A stretch of 64,000 nt of DNA from Muribaculaceae bacterium (GCA_022509085.1 JAFLTW010000004.1:62001-126000), one strand, 5' to 3'. Positions 19,084-33,591 are shown, counted from the first letter of the stretch. Notes: generated by a model from the letters alone, not told the origin. Made by a program: numbers and translations.

Positions 19084-19137
19084 TGCTAAAACGGTCGTAT
19101 AGCTGTCGTAAAGCTGTCTTCCTGTAGAAAACCGGTG

Positions 19138-19145
19138 CAAAGTTA
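19138..19145 (-). promoter_or_regulatory. -7 box of the tetR/efflux operon promoter
   Basis: TAACTTTG on the minus strand matches the -7 consensus exactly. No TTTG occurs at the -33 position; that place (about 19165-19168) is AT-only and lies inside the palindrome 19160-19195. The start would be near 19131, 48 bases before the tetR ATG. Confidence 0.65.
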
Positions 19146-19159
19146 GCAATAAAAATGCT

Positions 19160-19195
19160 TATATAAAACTTTTTTGGCCAAAAAAGTTTTATATA
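19160..19195. promoter_or_regulatory. 36-base perfect palindrome, probable TetR operator
   Basis: Bases 19160-19177 are exactly the reverse complement of 19178-19195, with no spacer; the centre is TGGCCA and the arms read TATATAAAACTTTTT. It covers the -33 region of the efflux operon promoter and lies 77 bases upstream of the regulator's start. A hairpin terminator for the ATPase gene on its other side is the alternative, but the stem is AT-rich with no loop and no adjacent T-tract, which favours protein binding. Confidence 0.75.
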
Positions 19196-19255
19196 CCTCC
19201 GTAAAGTCTTCCAGGGAATGCAAAAAGAGCATACCCTCCCTGGTCTCGTTACGAA

Positions 19256-20467
19256 TTACAGGGGGGCCGACCGGAGAAGGAATGAGCGGAGTGAGATATG
19301 TTTTATTCCTTCATCCGTCGCACTATCCAGCAGAGGGGTGAGAGAAATGACATATTTGGGATAATTGTTCTTTATTTCCTTCAAATTACCAAACTCACGC
19401 CTGTAGGTTTCATCTCCGGCAATAAGATAAGCCACTTGAATATAGACGGGATCATGGCCGCTTCGTTGGGCCACAAAGTCAATTTCCTTTCCATTTAACT
19501 GACCGACCGTCACTTCATATCCTAAATATATAAGATGATTATATACAGAGTTCTCTATTGCTTTTTCAATGTCTAACGCTCTTTTGGCTCGCAACAGAGA
19601 GTTTCTGATTCCTAAATCCTGAAAATAATATTTATCATTACTTTCAAACAGTCTTTTACCATGAATGTCGTATCTCACAACCTTCTTTATCGTATATGAT
19701 TCCTGTAGATATTCAAGATAATTCAGAATCAACCCTGCGGAAATGGTATTGTCTTGTGCCTTCATGTATTTCGATATATTTGAGGCGGAGATAAGCTTTC
19801 CCGTATTGTCGGCAAGATAACTGACAAGATTATTCAAAAACTGCACATTACGAATCTTATTTCGCATGACTACATCTTTAAGCAACACCGTGCTCAACAC
19901 ATCGCTTTGATATTCCAAGGCATCATCTTCATTCAAACCTGTTCTTAATAACCCTGGTAATCCTCCAAATATCAGATACTTACTAATTGTATCTTCGGAA
20001 TCCTCCAGATTGTGGAACTCCAGGAACTCAGCATAAGTTAAGGATTGAATGTAGATCTCCTTATAACGACCTCCTATCAGGGTGCTCAGCTCGGTGCTCA
20101 GCATTTTCGAGTTGGAGCCCGTAACGATGATTTCTATATTTTCCTCCTCATAGTAGGCTCGCAAGGATTTCTCAAATTCATCAATATTTTGAACCTCATC
20201 GATCAAAATGTAATTCTTATTTCCGGGTCTTAAATTGGCATCAATATAGGAGTTTAACTCAGTATAGTCGGTGATACCATCGAAAGTTCTCTTTTCCTTG
20301 TCAATAAAAATTATATGATTCGAACTGTCGGCTTCCAACATCGCCTTAAGGCTGCGTAACATATAACTCTTGCCAACTCGTCGTTGTCCGGTAAGAATTA
20401 TCAATGTGTCACGGTTGAAGTAATGTTCGATTTTGGCTAAATAATGACGGCGTGGTATGATTTTCAT
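19256..20467 (-). CDS. AAA ATPase with DUF4143-type C-terminal domain
   Basis: A 403-residue protein of the AAA_14/DUF4143 type. Walker A is GQRRVGKS (residues 27-34), Walker B is YILIDEVQ (residues 86-93), and a sensor-like VTGSNSKML follows. The C-terminal half contains a DUF4143-like nuclease-fold region ending in NGKEIDFVAQRSG and VYIQVAYLI, an E-D-x-Q arrangement reminiscent of PD-(D/E)xK folds. Function is unknown; such proteins are widespread and mobile. The gene is much richer in A+T than its neighbours, has its own promoter (20491-20521), and sits directly behind rpoC, consistent with recent acquisition. Confidence 0.9.
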   Translation of the reverse strand: MKIIPRRHYLAKIEHYFNRDTLIILTGQRRVGKSYMLRSLKAMLEADSSNHIIFIDKEKRTFDGITDYTELNSYIDANLRPGNKNYILIDEVQNIDEFEKSLRAYYEEENIEIIVTGSNSKMLSTELSTLIGGRYKEIYIQSLTYAEFLEFHNLEDSEDTISKYLIFGGLPGLLRTGLNEDDALEYQSDVLSTVLLKDVVMRNKIRNVQFLNNLVSYLADNTGKLISASNISKYMKAQDNTISAGLILNYLEYLQESYTIKKVVRYDIHGKRLFESNDKYYFQDLGIRNSLLRAKRALDIEKAIENSVYNHLIYLGYEVTVGQLNGKEIDFVAQRSGHDPVYIQVAYLIAGDETYRREFGNLKEIKNNYPKYVISLTPLLDSATDEGIKHISLRSFLLRSAPL

Positions 20468-20490
20468 AACTTATAAATGATAAACAAACG

Positions 20491-20521
20491 CAAAATTAAT
20501 ATTTTATCACGTATAAACAAT
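20491..20521 (-). promoter_or_regulatory. promoter of the AAA ATPase gene
   Basis: On the minus strand ATTG (20521-20518), a 19-base spacer and TAATTTTG (20498-20491) form a near-consensus promoter. The predicted start is about 17 bases before the ATG at 20467, a very short leader. Confidence 0.6.
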
Positions 20522-20614
20522 AAAAATTTTTCAATTTATAGATTCCCTGCCATTAATTCCTCATTCACGTCAAAAGCTGTCATGATTTAAGTAATCTAAA
20601 AAAGCCTTGCAATG

Positions 20615-20643
20615 AAAAAGGGAACGCCCTGAGGCATTCCCTT
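20615..20643 (-). terminator. intrinsic terminator after rpoC
   Basis: On the minus strand a stem AAGGGAA...TTCCCTT with an inner GCC/GGC extension (one mismatch) and CTGA-type tetraloop is followed by five T. It starts about 30 bases past the rpoC stop and ends the ribosomal/polymerase supercluster. Confidence 0.75.
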
Positions 20644-20672
20644 CCCGTATTATACCAATTATGGAGTATGGA

Positions 20673-24968
<4,296 letters not shown>

Positions 24969-25003
24969 CTGTAATATTCCTTATTCCTTGTTAGCTGATT
25001 GAA

Positions 25004-28000
25004 TTATTCGAGGGTGATGCTGAGACCGAGGCCCTGGAGCTCGTGGAGGAGCACGTTGAGACTCTCGGGAATGCCGGGGGTAGGCATGGGTTCACCCTTT
25101 ACGATAGCCTCATAGGCCTTGCTGCGGCCCACGACGTCGTCGCTCTTGATGGTGAGGATTTCCTGGAGGATATGGCTTGCGCCGAAGGCCTCGAGAGCCC
25201 AGACCTCCATCTCACCGAAGCGCTGGCCACCGAACTGGGCCTTACCGCCGAGGGGCTGCTGAGTGATGAGGGAGTACGGACCGATGGAACGTGCGTGCAT
25301 CTTGTCCTCAACCATATGGCCGAGCTTAAGCATATAGATGACGCCGACGGTGGCGGGCTGGTCGAAGCGGTCGCCTGTGCCGCCATCGTAGAGGTATGTC
25401 TTGCCGTAGCGCGGCACACCTGCCTTGTCGGTCCACTCGTTCAGGTCGTCGAGCGAGGCTCCGTCGAAGATGGGAGTGGCAAATTTCACGTCAAGTTCCC
25501 TGCCGGCCCAGCCGAGCACCGTCTCGAAGATCTGGCCCAGGTTCATACGCGAGGGCACGCCAAGCGGGTTGAGGACGATGTCGACGGGAGTTCCGTCTTC
25601 GAGGAATGGCATATCTTCCTGGCGCACCACGCGCGAGACGATACCCTTGTTGCCGTGGCGGCCTGCCATCTTGTCGCCCACACCGATCTTGCGCTTCTTG
25701 GCGATGTATACCTTGGCCATCTGCATGATTCCGGAGGGGAGCTCATCGCCGATGGTGATGTCGAATTTCTTGCGTTTCAGCTCACTGTCGATCTCCTTGC
25801 TCTTGCGGAGATAGTTGGTGATGAGCTGGCTCACCATATTGTTGATACGCTCGTCGTCGGTCCAGCCCGAGAGGTTTACCGTCTCATAGTCGAGACCGTT
25901 GAAGAGGGGCTTGTTGAATTTCTTGCCCTTCTCGATCACGTCGACGCCGAGGAAGTCTTTCACGCCCTTCGAGGTCTTGCCCTCGAGGAGGGAGACGAGT
26001 TTGGAGACCATGAGGTCTTTAAGCTCGGCCTGCTTGTCTTCATACTGCTCGTCGAGGAGCGGGAGCTGGGCGTTGGCGCTCTTCTTGCTCGTCTTCTTCT
26101 TGACAGCGCGCGAGAAGAGGCTCGTGCCGATAACCACACCCTTCAGCGAGGGAGAAGCCTTGAGGGAGGCATCCTTCACGTCGCCGGCCTTGTCGCCGAA
26201 GATAGCGCGGAGGAGTTTCTCCTCGGGGGTGGGATCGCTCTCACCCTTGGGTGTGATCTTACCGATCATGATGTCGCCGGGGACCACGTGGGCGCCGATG
26301 CGAATGATACCGCGTTCGTCGAGGTCTTTCGTAGCGTCTTCGCTCACATTGGGTATGTCGGAGGTAAGCTCTTCCATACCGCGCTTCGTCTCGCGCACCT
26401 CGAGTGTGTATTCATCCACATGGACAGAGGTGAGGATATCCTCGCGCACCATGCGTTCGTTGAGCACGATAGCATCCTCATAGTTGTAACCCTTCCAGGG
26501 CATGAACGCCACCTTAAGGTTGCGGCCGAGGGCGAGCTCGCCGTTCTGGGTGGAGTAACCTTCGGTAAGGATCTCCCCTTTCTTGACACGGTCTCCCTTA
26601 CGGCAGATGGGACGGAGGTCGATTGTGGTGCCCTGGTTGGTGCGGCGGAACTTAGGCAGCTCGTACACCTTGAGGGCCGGCTCGAAGCTCACGAATTCCT
26701 CGTCTTCAGTGCGGTCGTAGAGGATGCGGATCTGGGTAGCGTCCACGTAATCTATCGTACCGTCGCCTTCGGCCATGATCTGGGTGCGGCTGTCCTTGAT
26801 AAGCTGGCCTTCGATGCCGGTACCTACAATGGGAGCTTCGGGGCAGAGAAGGGGTACAGCCTGACGCATCATGTTGGAGCCCATGAGGGCACGGTTGGCG
26901 TCGTCGTGTTCAAGGAACGGGATGAGCGAGGCAGCGATAGAGGCAATCTGCACGGGCGATACGTCCATGAGTTCCACCTGTTCGGGAGCCACGATAGGGA
27001 AGTCGGCATCCTCGCGGGCCTTCACGCGGTTGCGGATGAATGTGCCGTCGTCGTTGAGGGGTGCGTTGCCCTGGGCTATCACCTTACCTTCCTCAAGCTC
27101 GGCGGTGAGATAGGTCACGTCGCCGTTGTCGAGGTCTACCTTTCCGTCGTCAACACGGCGGTAGGGAGTCTCGATAAAGCCGAGGTTATTGATTTTGGCG
27201 TATACGCAGAGGGATGAGATCAGACCGATGTTGGGACCCTCGGGGGTTTCGATGGGGCAGAGACGGCCATAGTGGGTATAGTGAACGTCGCGCACCTCAA
27301 AACCGGCCCTTTCGCGCGAGAGACCGCCGGGGCCAAGGGCCGACATACGGCGTTTGTGAGTGATCTCGGCCAGAGGGTTGGTCTGGTCCATGAACTGGGA
27401 GAGGGCGTTGGTGCCGAAGAAGGTGTTGATGACCGACGAGATAGTCTTCGCATTGATAAGGTCGATGGGAGTGAACACCTCGTTGTCGCGCACGTTCATA
27501 CGCTCACGGATAGTGCGGGCCATACGTGAGAGACCGACGCCAAACTGGTTGTAGAGCTGTTCGCCAACCGTGCGCACGCGGCGGTTGCTGAGGTGGTCGA
27601 TATCGTCTACCACACTCTTGGCGTTTATGAGCTCTATGAGATATTTAATGATCTCGACAATGTCTTCCTTGGTGAGCACCTTCACGCTCATGGGAGTGTC
27701 GAGGTTGAGTTTCTTATTGATCCTGAATCGACCTACCTCACCGAGGTCGTACCTCTTTTCGGAGAAGAAGAGGTTGTGGATAGCCTCGCGGGCCGAAGCC
27801 TCGTCGGGGGCATCGGCGTTGCGGAGCTGGCGGTAGATATACTGGATGGCCTCGATCTGGGAGTTGGAGGGGTCTTTCTGGAGGGTGTTGAAGATGATGG
27901 AATAGTCGGTGGTATTGACGTTTTCCTTCTCGAACATGACGGTCTGCACCCCGGAGTTCATGATGCTCTGGATGTCTTCCTCGCGGAGCTGGCTGCCACG

Positions 28001-28819
28001 TTCCACCACGATTTCCGTACGCTCATAGGAGTTCACCTCACCCGTGTCTGAGTCGACATGGTCTTCCATCCATGAGTGGACGATACGGGAGGCAAGCTTA
28101 CGGCCTACGTTGTTTTTGAGATTGGTCTTTGTCACCTTCACCTCTTCGGCCAGGTCGAAGATCTTGATGATCTCGTTGTCAGATTCGAAACCTATAGCGC
28201 GGAGCAGAGTGGTGACGGGGAGTTTCTTCTTACGGTCGATGTAAGCGTACATCACGTTGTTGATGTCGCTTGCGAACTCAATCCAGCTGCCGCGGAAGGG
28301 AATGATACGGGCGGAATAGAGTTTTACACCGTTGGCATGAGTAGTCTGGCCGAAAAAGACGCCCGGGGAGCGGTGTAACTGGCTCACCACCACGCGTTCG
28401 GCACCGTTTATGATGAATGTTCCCTGTTCCGTCATGTAGGGTATCGGGCCCAGGTAAACATCCTGAATAGTAGTGTCGAAATCTTCGTGGTCAGGGTCTG
28501 TACAATAAAGTTTCAGTTTAGCCTTGAGGGGGACACTGTAAGTGAGGCCCCTGCGGAGGCATTCCTCTACCGTGTAGCGTGGAGGCTCGATATAATAGTC
28601 GAGAAACTCAAGCACGAAATTATTGCGTGTGTCGGCAATAGGGAAATTCTCGGCGAAGACTTTGTAGAGGCCTTCGTTTTTCCTCTGTTCGGGAGGAGTG
28701 TCAAGCTGCAGGAAGTCGCGGAACGATTGCAGTTGGACTTCGAGAAAATCGGGGAAAGGTAGCGGATTTTTAATCGATGCGAAATTGACCCGCGGTTTTT
28801 CGGTTAAATTAACTGCCAT
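25004..28819 (-). CDS. rpoB: RNA polymerase beta subunit
   Basis: The 1271-residue beta subunit. I start it at the ATG at 28819 ([15 protein letters not shown]), since the upstream in-frame ATG at 28852 adds 11 residues not expected in the family. The rifampicin-binding region [40 protein letters not shown] is wild-type in appearance. Other conserved parts are [37 protein letters not shown] and the C-terminal [25 protein letters not shown] possible attenuator hairpin lies between rplL and this gene. Confidence 0.99.
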   Translation of the reverse strand: MAVNLTEKPRVNFASIKNPLPFPDFLEVQLQSFRDFLQLDTPPEQRKNEGLYKVFAENFPIADTRNNFVLEFLDYYIEPPRYTVEECLRRGLTYSVPLKAKLKLYCTDPDHEDFDTTIQDVYLGPIPYMTEQGTFIINGAERVVVSQLHRSPGVFFGQTTHANGVKLYSARIIPFRGSWIEFASDINNVMYAYIDRKKKLPVTTLLRAIGFESDNEIIKIFDLAEEVKVTKTNLKNNVGRKLASRIVHSWMEDHVDSDTGEVNSYERTEIVVERGSQLREEDIQSIMNSGVQTVMFEKENVNTTDYSIIFNTLQKDPSNSQIEAIQYIYRQLRNADAPDEASAREAIHNLFFSEKRYDLGEVGRFRINKKLNLDTPMSVKVLTKEDIVEIIKYLIELINAKSVVDDIDHLSNRRVRTVGEQLYNQFGVGLSRMARTIRERMNVRDNEVFTPIDLINAKTISSVINTFFGTNALSQFMDQTNPLAEITHKRRMSALGPGGLSRERAGFEVRDVHYTHYGRLCPIETPEGPNIGLISSLCVYAKINNLGFIETPYRRVDDGKVDLDNGDVTYLTAELEEGKVIAQGNAPLNDDGTFIRNRVKAREDADFPIVAPEQVELMDVSPVQIASIAASLIPFLEHDDANRALMGSNMMRQAVPLLCPEAPIVGTGIEGQLIKDSRTQIMAEGDGTIDYVDATQIRILYDRTEDEEFVSFEPALKVYELPKFRRTNQGTTIDLRPICRKGDRVKKGEILTEGYSTQNGELALGRNLKVAFMPWKGYNYEDAIVLNERMVREDILTSVHVDEYTLEVRETKRGMEELTSDIPNVSEDATKDLDERGIIRIGAHVVPGDIMIGKITPKGESDPTPEEKLLRAIFGDKAGDVKDASLKASPSLKGVVIGTSLFSRAVKKKTSKKSANAQLPLLDEQYEDKQAELKDLMVSKLVSLLEGKTSKGVKDFLGVDVIEKGKKFNKPLFNGLDYETVNLSGWTDDERINNMVSQLITNYLRKSKEIDSELKRKKFDITIGDELPSGIMQMAKVYIAKKRKIGVGDKMAGRHGNKGIVSRVVRQEDMPFLEDGTPVDIVLNPLGVPSRMNLGQIFETVLGWAGRELDVKFATPIFDGASLDDLNEWTDKAGVPRYGKTYLYDGGTGDRFDQPATVGVIYMLKLGHMVEDKMHARSIGPYSLITQQPLGGKAQFGGQRFGEMEVWALEAFGASHILQEILTIKSDDVVGRSKAYEAIVKGEPMPTPGIPESLNVLLHELQGLGLSITLE

Positions 28820-28973
28820 TTGGAAAATTGAGTGAAATAAAGTTGGCTTCAATGTCGCGATTGTGGGATGTAGTCGGAGCTATCAACCCTGGGATAAAAT
28901 TCTGAACAAGAAGCAACTGAATAAGCAAAAAAGTATCCCGGAAAGAGTTAAGGAGAGTAAAAAAGACATAAAA

Positions 28974-29009
28974 TAGGTTAAGAACCCCGGGATGGAGGTC
29001 CTTAACCTA
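28974..29009 (-). terminator. attenuator-like hairpin between rplL and rpoB
   Basis: On the minus strand, TAGGTTAAG (29009-29001) pairs perfectly with CTTAACCTA (28982-28974) across an 18-base loop, followed by a T-rich stretch. It begins about 20 bases past the rplL stop and 155 bases before rpoB, the position where many bacteria partly terminate to make more ribosomal protein than polymerase subunits. Confidence 0.6.
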
Positions 29010-29028
29010 CTGTGAATAGGGTCAGATA

Positions 29029-29403
29029 TTATTTGAGTTCAACTTCTGCGCCGGCTTCTTGGAGTTGTTTCATGAGGCCTTCAGCTTCAGCTTTGGGAAG
29101 ACCTTCCTTAACAACGCTGGGAGCGCCGTCGACGAGTTCCTTAGCCTCCTTGAGGCCGAGACCGGTGAGTTCCTTAACGAGTTTCACTACAGCGAGCTTG
29201 CTGGCGCCGGCTGCCTTGAGAACTACGTCGAAGTTTGTCTTTTCCTCTTCAGCGGGTGCACCTGCGGCGGGGCCTGCGGCAACAGCTACGGCAGCAGCTG
29301 CGGGTTCGATGCCATATTCATCCTTGAGGATAGCTGCGAGTTCGTTGACTTCCTTTACAGTGAGGTTTACTAACTGTTCTGCAAATGCTTTCAAATCTGC
29401 CAT
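29029..29403 (-). CDS. rplL: 50S ribosomal protein L7/L12
   Basis: A 124-residue stalk protein present as dimers on L10. The N-terminal dimerisation helices ([20 protein letters not shown]), an Ala/Gly/Pro-rich hinge (about residues 37-53) and the C-terminal factor-binding domain ([35 protein letters not shown]) are in the expected order and length. The final AEVELK is typical. It follows rplJ by 33 bases. Confidence 0.99.
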   Translation of the reverse strand: MADLKAFAEQLVNLTVKEVNELAAILKDEYGIEPAAAAVAVAAGPAAGAPAEEEKTNFDVVLKAAGASKLAVVKLVKELTGLGLKEAKELVDGAPSVVKEGLPKAEAEGLMKQLQEAGAEVELK

Positions 29404-29436
29404 TGTAATATTCTGTTTTTTGATTTTTTAACGGGT

Positions 29437-29958
29437 TTATTCTTTGTTGGAAAGGGTTTCCAGGATGCCATGAAGTTTGGTGGCACCGCTTTGGAGAGCG
29501 CCGACGACGTTCTTTGCCGGGGATTGGAGCAGAGCCACAATGTCGGCGATGAGTTCGTTTTTGCTCTTGATGTTGGCAAGGGTTTCCAACGAAGCCTCAC
29601 CCACATATACAGTTTCCTCTACATAAGCGCCTTTGAGAGCGGGGATGGTCTCTTTCTTTTCGCGGAACTTTTTGATCAGTTTGGCGGGAGCGTTGCCCAC
29701 GTTGCTGAGCATAAGGGTAGTTTCGCCATGAAGGAGGTCGTAGAGTTCGGAGTAGTCTTTATCGCTTGCCTCGAGAGCTTTTTTGAGAAGAGTATTCTTC
29801 ACGCAAAGCATCTTGATCTGGTCGTTGAAGCATGCGCGACGCAGAGCGCTTGTTTTCTCGGCGTTGAGACCGGCGGTAGTGGTTAGGTAAACGCAAGCAT
29901 ATTCGTTGAGCGTTTTGCCAATCATCTCAATAGCCGTAGCTTTATCTTCTTTTTTCAT
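29437..29958 (-). CDS. rplJ: 50S ribosomal protein L10
   Basis: A 173-residue protein that anchors the L7/L12 stalk to 23S rRNA. The N-terminal domain (MKKEDKATAIEMIGKTLNEYACVYLTTTAGL...LRRACFNDQIKMLCVKNTLLKKAL) is followed by the helical tail that binds L7/L12 dimers (VVGALQSGATKLHGILETLSNKE). In many bacteria the L10-L12 complex represses its own leader; the short gap from rplA (23 bases) suggests any such site lies within rplA or upstream. Confidence 0.98.
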   Translation of the reverse strand: MKKEDKATAIEMIGKTLNEYACVYLTTTAGLNAEKTSALRRACFNDQIKMLCVKNTLLKKALEASDKDYSELYDLLHGETTLMLSNVGNAPAKLIKKFREKKETIPALKGAYVEETVYVGEASLETLANIKSKNELIADIVALLQSPAKNVVGALQSGATKLHGILETLSNKE

Positions 29959-29981
29959 AATGCCTTAGAATATTTAGATGA

Positions 29982-30677
29982 TTATTCCACCACAGACTTC
30001 GGGTCTACCTTGAGGCCCGGGCTCATAGTGCTTGAAACGTAAATGCTCTTGATGTAAGTGCCCTTGGCGGTTGCAGGTTTCAGCTTGATAAGCGTCTGCA
30101 CGAATTCGCGTGCATTGTCTACCATAGCTTCGGGGGCGAAGGAAGCCTTACCGATAGAGGCGTGAACGATACCGGTCTTGTCTACCTTGAAATCGATCTT
30201 ACCCTGTTTCACTTCCTTAACGGCCTTAGCAACGTCTTGGGTTACGGTGCCGCTCTTGGGGTTAGGCATCAGGCCGCGCGGACCGAGAATCCTACCCAAG
30301 GGGCCGAGTTTACCCATCACGGAGGGCTGAGTGATGATCACGTCGACATCTGTCCAGCCATCTTTGATTTTCTGGATATACTCATCGAGACCGACATAGT
30401 CGGCACCTGCTTCCTTAGCGGCTGCTTCAGCGTCGGGGTTGCAGAGCACGAGAACGCGTACCTGCTTACCGGTGCCGTGGGGAAGAGAAACGACGCCACG
30501 AACCATCTGGTCGGCCTTACGGGGATCCACGCCAAGGCGGACATCAATGTCGAATGAGGAGTCGAACTTTGTAAAAGTAATCTCTTTTACTTTCTCGGCG
30601 GCCTCTGCCAGAGTGTAAACTTTACCGGCTTCAATCTTCGACAGAGCTAACTTTTGATTTTTTGTCAGTTTTCCCAT
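29982..30677 (-). CDS. rplA: 50S ribosomal protein L1
   Basis: A 231-residue primary 23S rRNA binding protein of the L1 stalk. Conserved segments include [53 protein letters not shown] and [20 protein letters not shown]. Length is typical. In E. coli L1 represses the rplKA message through a site in its leader; whether that applies here is not visible. It follows rplK by 17 bases. Confidence 0.99.
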   Translation of the reverse strand: MGKLTKNQKLALSKIEAGKVYTLAEAAEKVKEITFTKFDSSFDIDVRLGVDPRKADQMVRGVVSLPHGTGKQVRVLVLCNPDAEAAAKEAGADYVGLDEYIQKIKDGWTDVDVIITQPSVMGKLGPLGRILGPRGLMPNPKSGTVTQDVAKAVKEVKQGKIDFKVDKTGIVHASIGKASFAPEAMVDNAREFVQTLIKLKPATAKGTYIKSIYVSSTMSPGLKVDPKSVVE

Positions 30678-30694
30678 TGTTAAAATTGAAGTTT

Positions 30695-31138
30695 TTAGTT
30701 CAGTTCAGGGAAATCCCCTTTTACGGTGATACCCATGCTTCTGGCCGTGCCGGCAACCATACGCATCGCCGAGCCAATAGTAAAACAGTTCAAATCAGGC
30801 ATCTTGTCTTTAGCAATTTCCTGTACCTGGTCCCAGGTTACTTCGGCTACCTTTGTACGGTTAGGTTGAGCCGAACCGCTTTTGATTTTGGCAGCGTCCT
30901 TAAGCTGGATAGCCACCGGGGGAGTCTTTACTACGAAGTCGAACGACTTATCGGTGTAGTAAGTGATGACAACCGGGAGCACTTTACCAGCCTTGTCCTG
31001 GGTGCGGGCGTTGAATTGCTTACAAAATTCCATGATATTGATACCCTTGGAACCGAGAGCGGGACCAACGGGGGGTGAGGGGTTAGCTGCACCGCCTTTT
31101 ATCTGCAATTTGATCTGTCCAGCAATTTCTTTAGCCAT
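30695..31138 (-). CDS. rplK: 50S ribosomal protein L11
   Basis: A 147-residue protein of the GTPase-associated centre. The N-terminal [37 protein letters not shown] is the thiostrepton-region signature, and the C-terminal rRNA-binding domain ends with [18 protein letters not shown]. It follows nusG after an 88-base spacer, the largest gap inside this cluster upstream of rplL, in which I see no clear promoter. Confidence 0.99.
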   Translation of the reverse strand: MAKEIAGQIKLQIKGGAANPSPPVGPALGSKGINIMEFCKQFNARTQDKAGKVLPVVITYYTDKSFDFVVKTPPVAIQLKDAAKIKSGSAQPNRTKVAEVTWDQVQEIAKDKMPDLNCFTIGSAMRMVAGTARSMGITVKGDFPELN

Positions 31139-31226
31139 TTGTAACTGTTAATTAAAAATGTTTCAGGCATCAGCCGATTCTCGAGCGGACCGTAACAGAG
31201 GCGCTTTTGAGGCGCCATGCCAGCCG

Positions 31227-31778
31227 TCAAACCTTTTCTACCTGCGAATATTCCAACTCAAGATCGGTGGGGCGACCGAAAATCTTCACCTCCACTTTCA
31301 GTTTCTGCTTCTCTGCGCTGACCTCTTTCACGGTAGCCGCAAAACCGCTGAAGGCACCGGAGGTGACCTTTACGGGTTCGCCTACAATGAAATCGATCAC
31401 AGTGTTTTCATCGGGGTCTGCAAGTTCGTCGGCCGCACCCATCATGCGCATCACCTCGCTTTCGCGCAGGGGTTCGGGTTGGGCACCCTTAGCCCTTCCG
31501 CGAAGGAAGTCGATTACGTTGGTGGTGTTGCGGAGTTCGTAAGCCACTTCTCCAGTGAGAAAAGCCTTAATGAAGACATAACCGGAATAGAGGGTACGCT
31601 CCTTGATCACCTTCTTCCCTCCGCGAGTGGTGTAAACCTTTTCGGTGGGAATAAGCACCTGAGAAACATACTCACCTAAATCCGTGTTGCGGATAGCCGC
31701 GTCAAGGACTTCCTTAACTTTAGCTTCCTTACCTGAAATGGCACGCAGGACGTACCACTTTTGTTCTCTGTCAGACAT
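31227..31778 (-). CDS. nusG: transcription antitermination/termination factor NusG
   Basis: A 183-residue NusG. The NGN domain opens with EQKWYVLRAISGKEAKVKEVLDAAI and contains LIPTEKVYTTRGGKKVIKERTLYSGYVFI. A linker follows, then the KOW domain (FIVGEPVKVTSGAFSGFAATVKEVSAEKQKLKVEVKIFGR). Bacteroidota also carry NusG paralogs (UpxY/LoaP types) in capsule operons, but placement between secE and rplK identifies this as the housekeeping NusG. It follows secE by 20 bases. Confidence 0.98.
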   Translation of the reverse strand: MSDREQKWYVLRAISGKEAKVKEVLDAAIRNTDLGEYVSQVLIPTEKVYTTRGGKKVIKERTLYSGYVFIKAFLTGEVAYELRNTTNVIDFLRGRAKGAQPEPLRESEVMRMMGAADELADPDENTVIDFIVGEPVKVTSGAFSGFAATVKEVSAEKQKLKVEVKIFGRPTDLELEYSQVEKV

Positions 31779-31798
31779 CTGCGCTTTGGCTTTGAGCT

Positions 31799-31990
31799 TT
31801 AAGAACCGATACTGTAAATCAACTGCATGAGACGCTCGAAGATCCAGTCGATAATCATAATGACGAATGCAATGACGATGGAAGCAATCAGAACGAGCAC
31901 CGCACTATTGATCAACTGTTTCTGAGTTGGCCAAGAAACCTTATAACGAAGTTCGTTATATGATTCCTGAATATCCTTGAATAATTTCAT
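31799..31990 (-). CDS. secE: preprotein translocase subunit SecE
   Basis: A 63-residue minimal SecE with one C-terminal transmembrane helix (LINSAVLVLIASIVIAFVIMIIDWIFERLM). The amphipathic helix before it carries the conserved ELRYKVSWPTQKQL motif. It stabilises SecY in the inner membrane. Position between tRNA-Trp and nusG is the standard one. Confidence 0.98.
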   Translation of the reverse strand: MKLFKDIQESYNELRYKVSWPTQKQLINSAVLVLIASIVIAFVIMIIDWIFERLMQLIYSIGS

Positions 31991-32007
31991 CTTTTGGGTA
32001 TATTTTG

Positions 32008-32080
32008 CACGGGAAGAGAGGCTCGAACTCCCGACACCTGGTTTTGGAGACCAGTGCTCTACCGACTGAGCTATTCCCGT
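32008..32080 (-). tRNA. tRNA-Trp (anticodon CCA)
   Basis: A 73-nt cloverleaf on the minus strand. The acceptor ACGGGAA/TTCCCGT pairs fully, with discriminator G. The anticodon arm CTGGT-CTCCAAA-ACCAG gives anticodon CCA, and the T arm contains GTTCGAG. CCA is not encoded. It lies between tuf and secE. Confidence 0.97.
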
Positions 32081-32084
32081 GAAT

Positions 32085-32127
32085 AGCAGGAACCTTACTT
32101 CTTAGACGAGATTATAAGGTTCCTGCT
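32085..32127 (-). other. inverted repeat between tuf and tRNA-Trp
   Basis: Bases 32085-32097 and 32115-32127 are perfect 13-base inverted repeats with a 17-base loop, ending four bases before the tRNA-Trp 5' end. No T-tract follows. It may be an RNA-processing stem or a partial attenuator between tuf and the downstream genes. Confidence 0.55.
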
Positions 32128-32169
32128 TGAAAGGTTTATCTTAAGGGAGTGACTAAGACTCCGTGCAGA

Positions 32170-33357
32170 TTAGTCTTCGTAGACCTGAGTGATCTGGCCT
32201 GAACCAACGGTGCGGCCACCTTCACGGATTGCGAAACGGAGACCCGGGTCGCAAGCTACGGGAGTGATGAGCTTAACATCGATTTCCACGTTATCGCCAG
32301 GCATAACCATCTCGATACCTTCGGGAAGCGTGATTTCGCCGGTTACGTCGAGAGTACGGATGTAGAACTGGGGACGATATTTATTGTGGAACGGGGTGTG
32401 GCGGCCACCTTCTTCTTTCTTCAGGATGTAAACCTGAGCCTTGAAGTGATCGTGGGGCTGAACCTTACCCGGGTGGCAGATAACCATACCACGACGGATT
32501 TCGTTCTTATCGATACCGCGGAGGAGGAGACCTACGTTGTCACCAGCCTCGCCCTGATCGAGCAGCTTGCGGAACATTTCAACACCGGTTACAACAGACT
32601 TCTTGTCTGCACCGAGGCCGAGGATCTGAACTTCGTCGCCGACTTTGATGATACCGGTTTCGATACGGCCGGTAGCAACTGTACCACGACCTGTGATGGA
32701 GAATACGTCTTCAACAGGCATGAGGAACGGTTTGTCAACGTCGCGCGGGGGAAGGGGGATCCAGTTGTCAACGGCGTCCATAAGCTCAGTCACCTTGTCA
32801 ACCCATTCCTTTTCGCCGTTGAGGGCGCCGAGGGCAGAGCCGCGGATAACGGGAGTGTTGTCGCCGTCGTATTCATACTGTGAAAGAAGATCACGCATGT
32901 CCATTTCAACGAGCTCGAGCATTTCTTCATCGTCTACCATGTCGCACTTGTTCATGAAGACAACGAGACGGGGAACGTTCACCTGGCGGGCCAGGAGGAT
33001 GTGTTCGCGAGTCTGGGGCATCGGACCGTCGGTAGCGGCAACTACGATGATAGCACCGTCCATCTGGGCAGCACCGGTTACCATGTTCTTCACATAGTCG
33101 GCGTGACCCGGGCAGTCAACGTGAGCGTAGTGGCGGTTGGCAGTCTGATATTCTACGTGAGCAGTGTTGATAGTGATACCACGTTCTTTCTCTTCCGGAG
33201 CGTTGTCGATGGAGTCGAATGAACGGATTTCAGAAAGGCCCTGTTCTGCGAGCACCTTGGTGATAGCAGCGGTGAGGGTGGTCTTGCCGTGGTCCACGTG
33301 ACCAATCGTACCGATGTTCACGTGCGGTTTCGTTCTTTCAAATTTTTCTTTAGCCAT
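32170..33357 (-). CDS. tuf: elongation factor Tu
   Basis: A 395-residue EF-Tu, the GTPase that delivers aminoacyl-tRNA to the ribosome. G1 is GHVDHGKT, switch I contains [14 protein letters not shown]3 is [13 protein letters not shown]4 is NKCDMVDD and G5 is SALGAL. Domains 2 and 3 are complete, ending [16 protein letters not shown]. It follows four tRNA genes in the order known from the E. coli tufB operon and has an upstream leader of 60 bases after tRNA-Thr. Confidence 0.99.
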   Translation of the reverse strand: MAKEKFERTKPHVNIGTIGHVDHGKTTLTAAITKVLAEQGLSEIRSFDSIDNAPEEKERGITINTAHVEYQTANRHYAHVDCPGHADYVKNMVTGAAQMDGAIIVVAATDGPMPQTREHILLARQVNVPRLVVFMNKCDMVDDEEMLELVEMDMRDLLSQYEYDGDNTPVIRGSALGALNGEKEWVDKVTELMDAVDNWIPLPPRDVDKPFLMPVEDVFSITGRGTVATGRIETGIIKVGDEVQILGLGADKKSVVTGVEMFRKLLDQGEAGDNVGLLLRGIDKNEIRRGMVICHPGKVQPHDHFKAQVYILKKEEGGRHTPFHNKYRPQFYIRTLDVTGEITLPEGIEMVMPGDNVEIDVKLITPVACDPGLRFAIREGGRTVGSGQITQVYED

Positions 33358-33417
33358 AGTTGCTAGTAAGTATTTTTATTTTTGTTTATTTACTTTTTCT
33401 CGTCGAGGAGATGAATT

Positions 33418-33492
<75 letters not shown>

Positions 33493-33506
33493 TTATATTT
33501 TTCTTG

Positions 33507-33579
33507 AGCGATGAACGAGGTTCGAACTCGCGACCCTTAGCTTGGAAGGCTAATGCTCTACCAACTGAGCTACCATCGC
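33507..33579 (-). tRNA. tRNA-Gly (anticodon TCC)
   Basis: A 73-nt minus-strand cloverleaf. The acceptor GCGATGG/TCATCGC includes one G-T pair. The anticodon arm TTAGC-CTTCCAA-GCTAA gives TCC, and the T loop is TTCGAAC. No encoded CCA. Confidence 0.96.
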
Positions 33580-33591
33580 ATTAGGAAGGAG

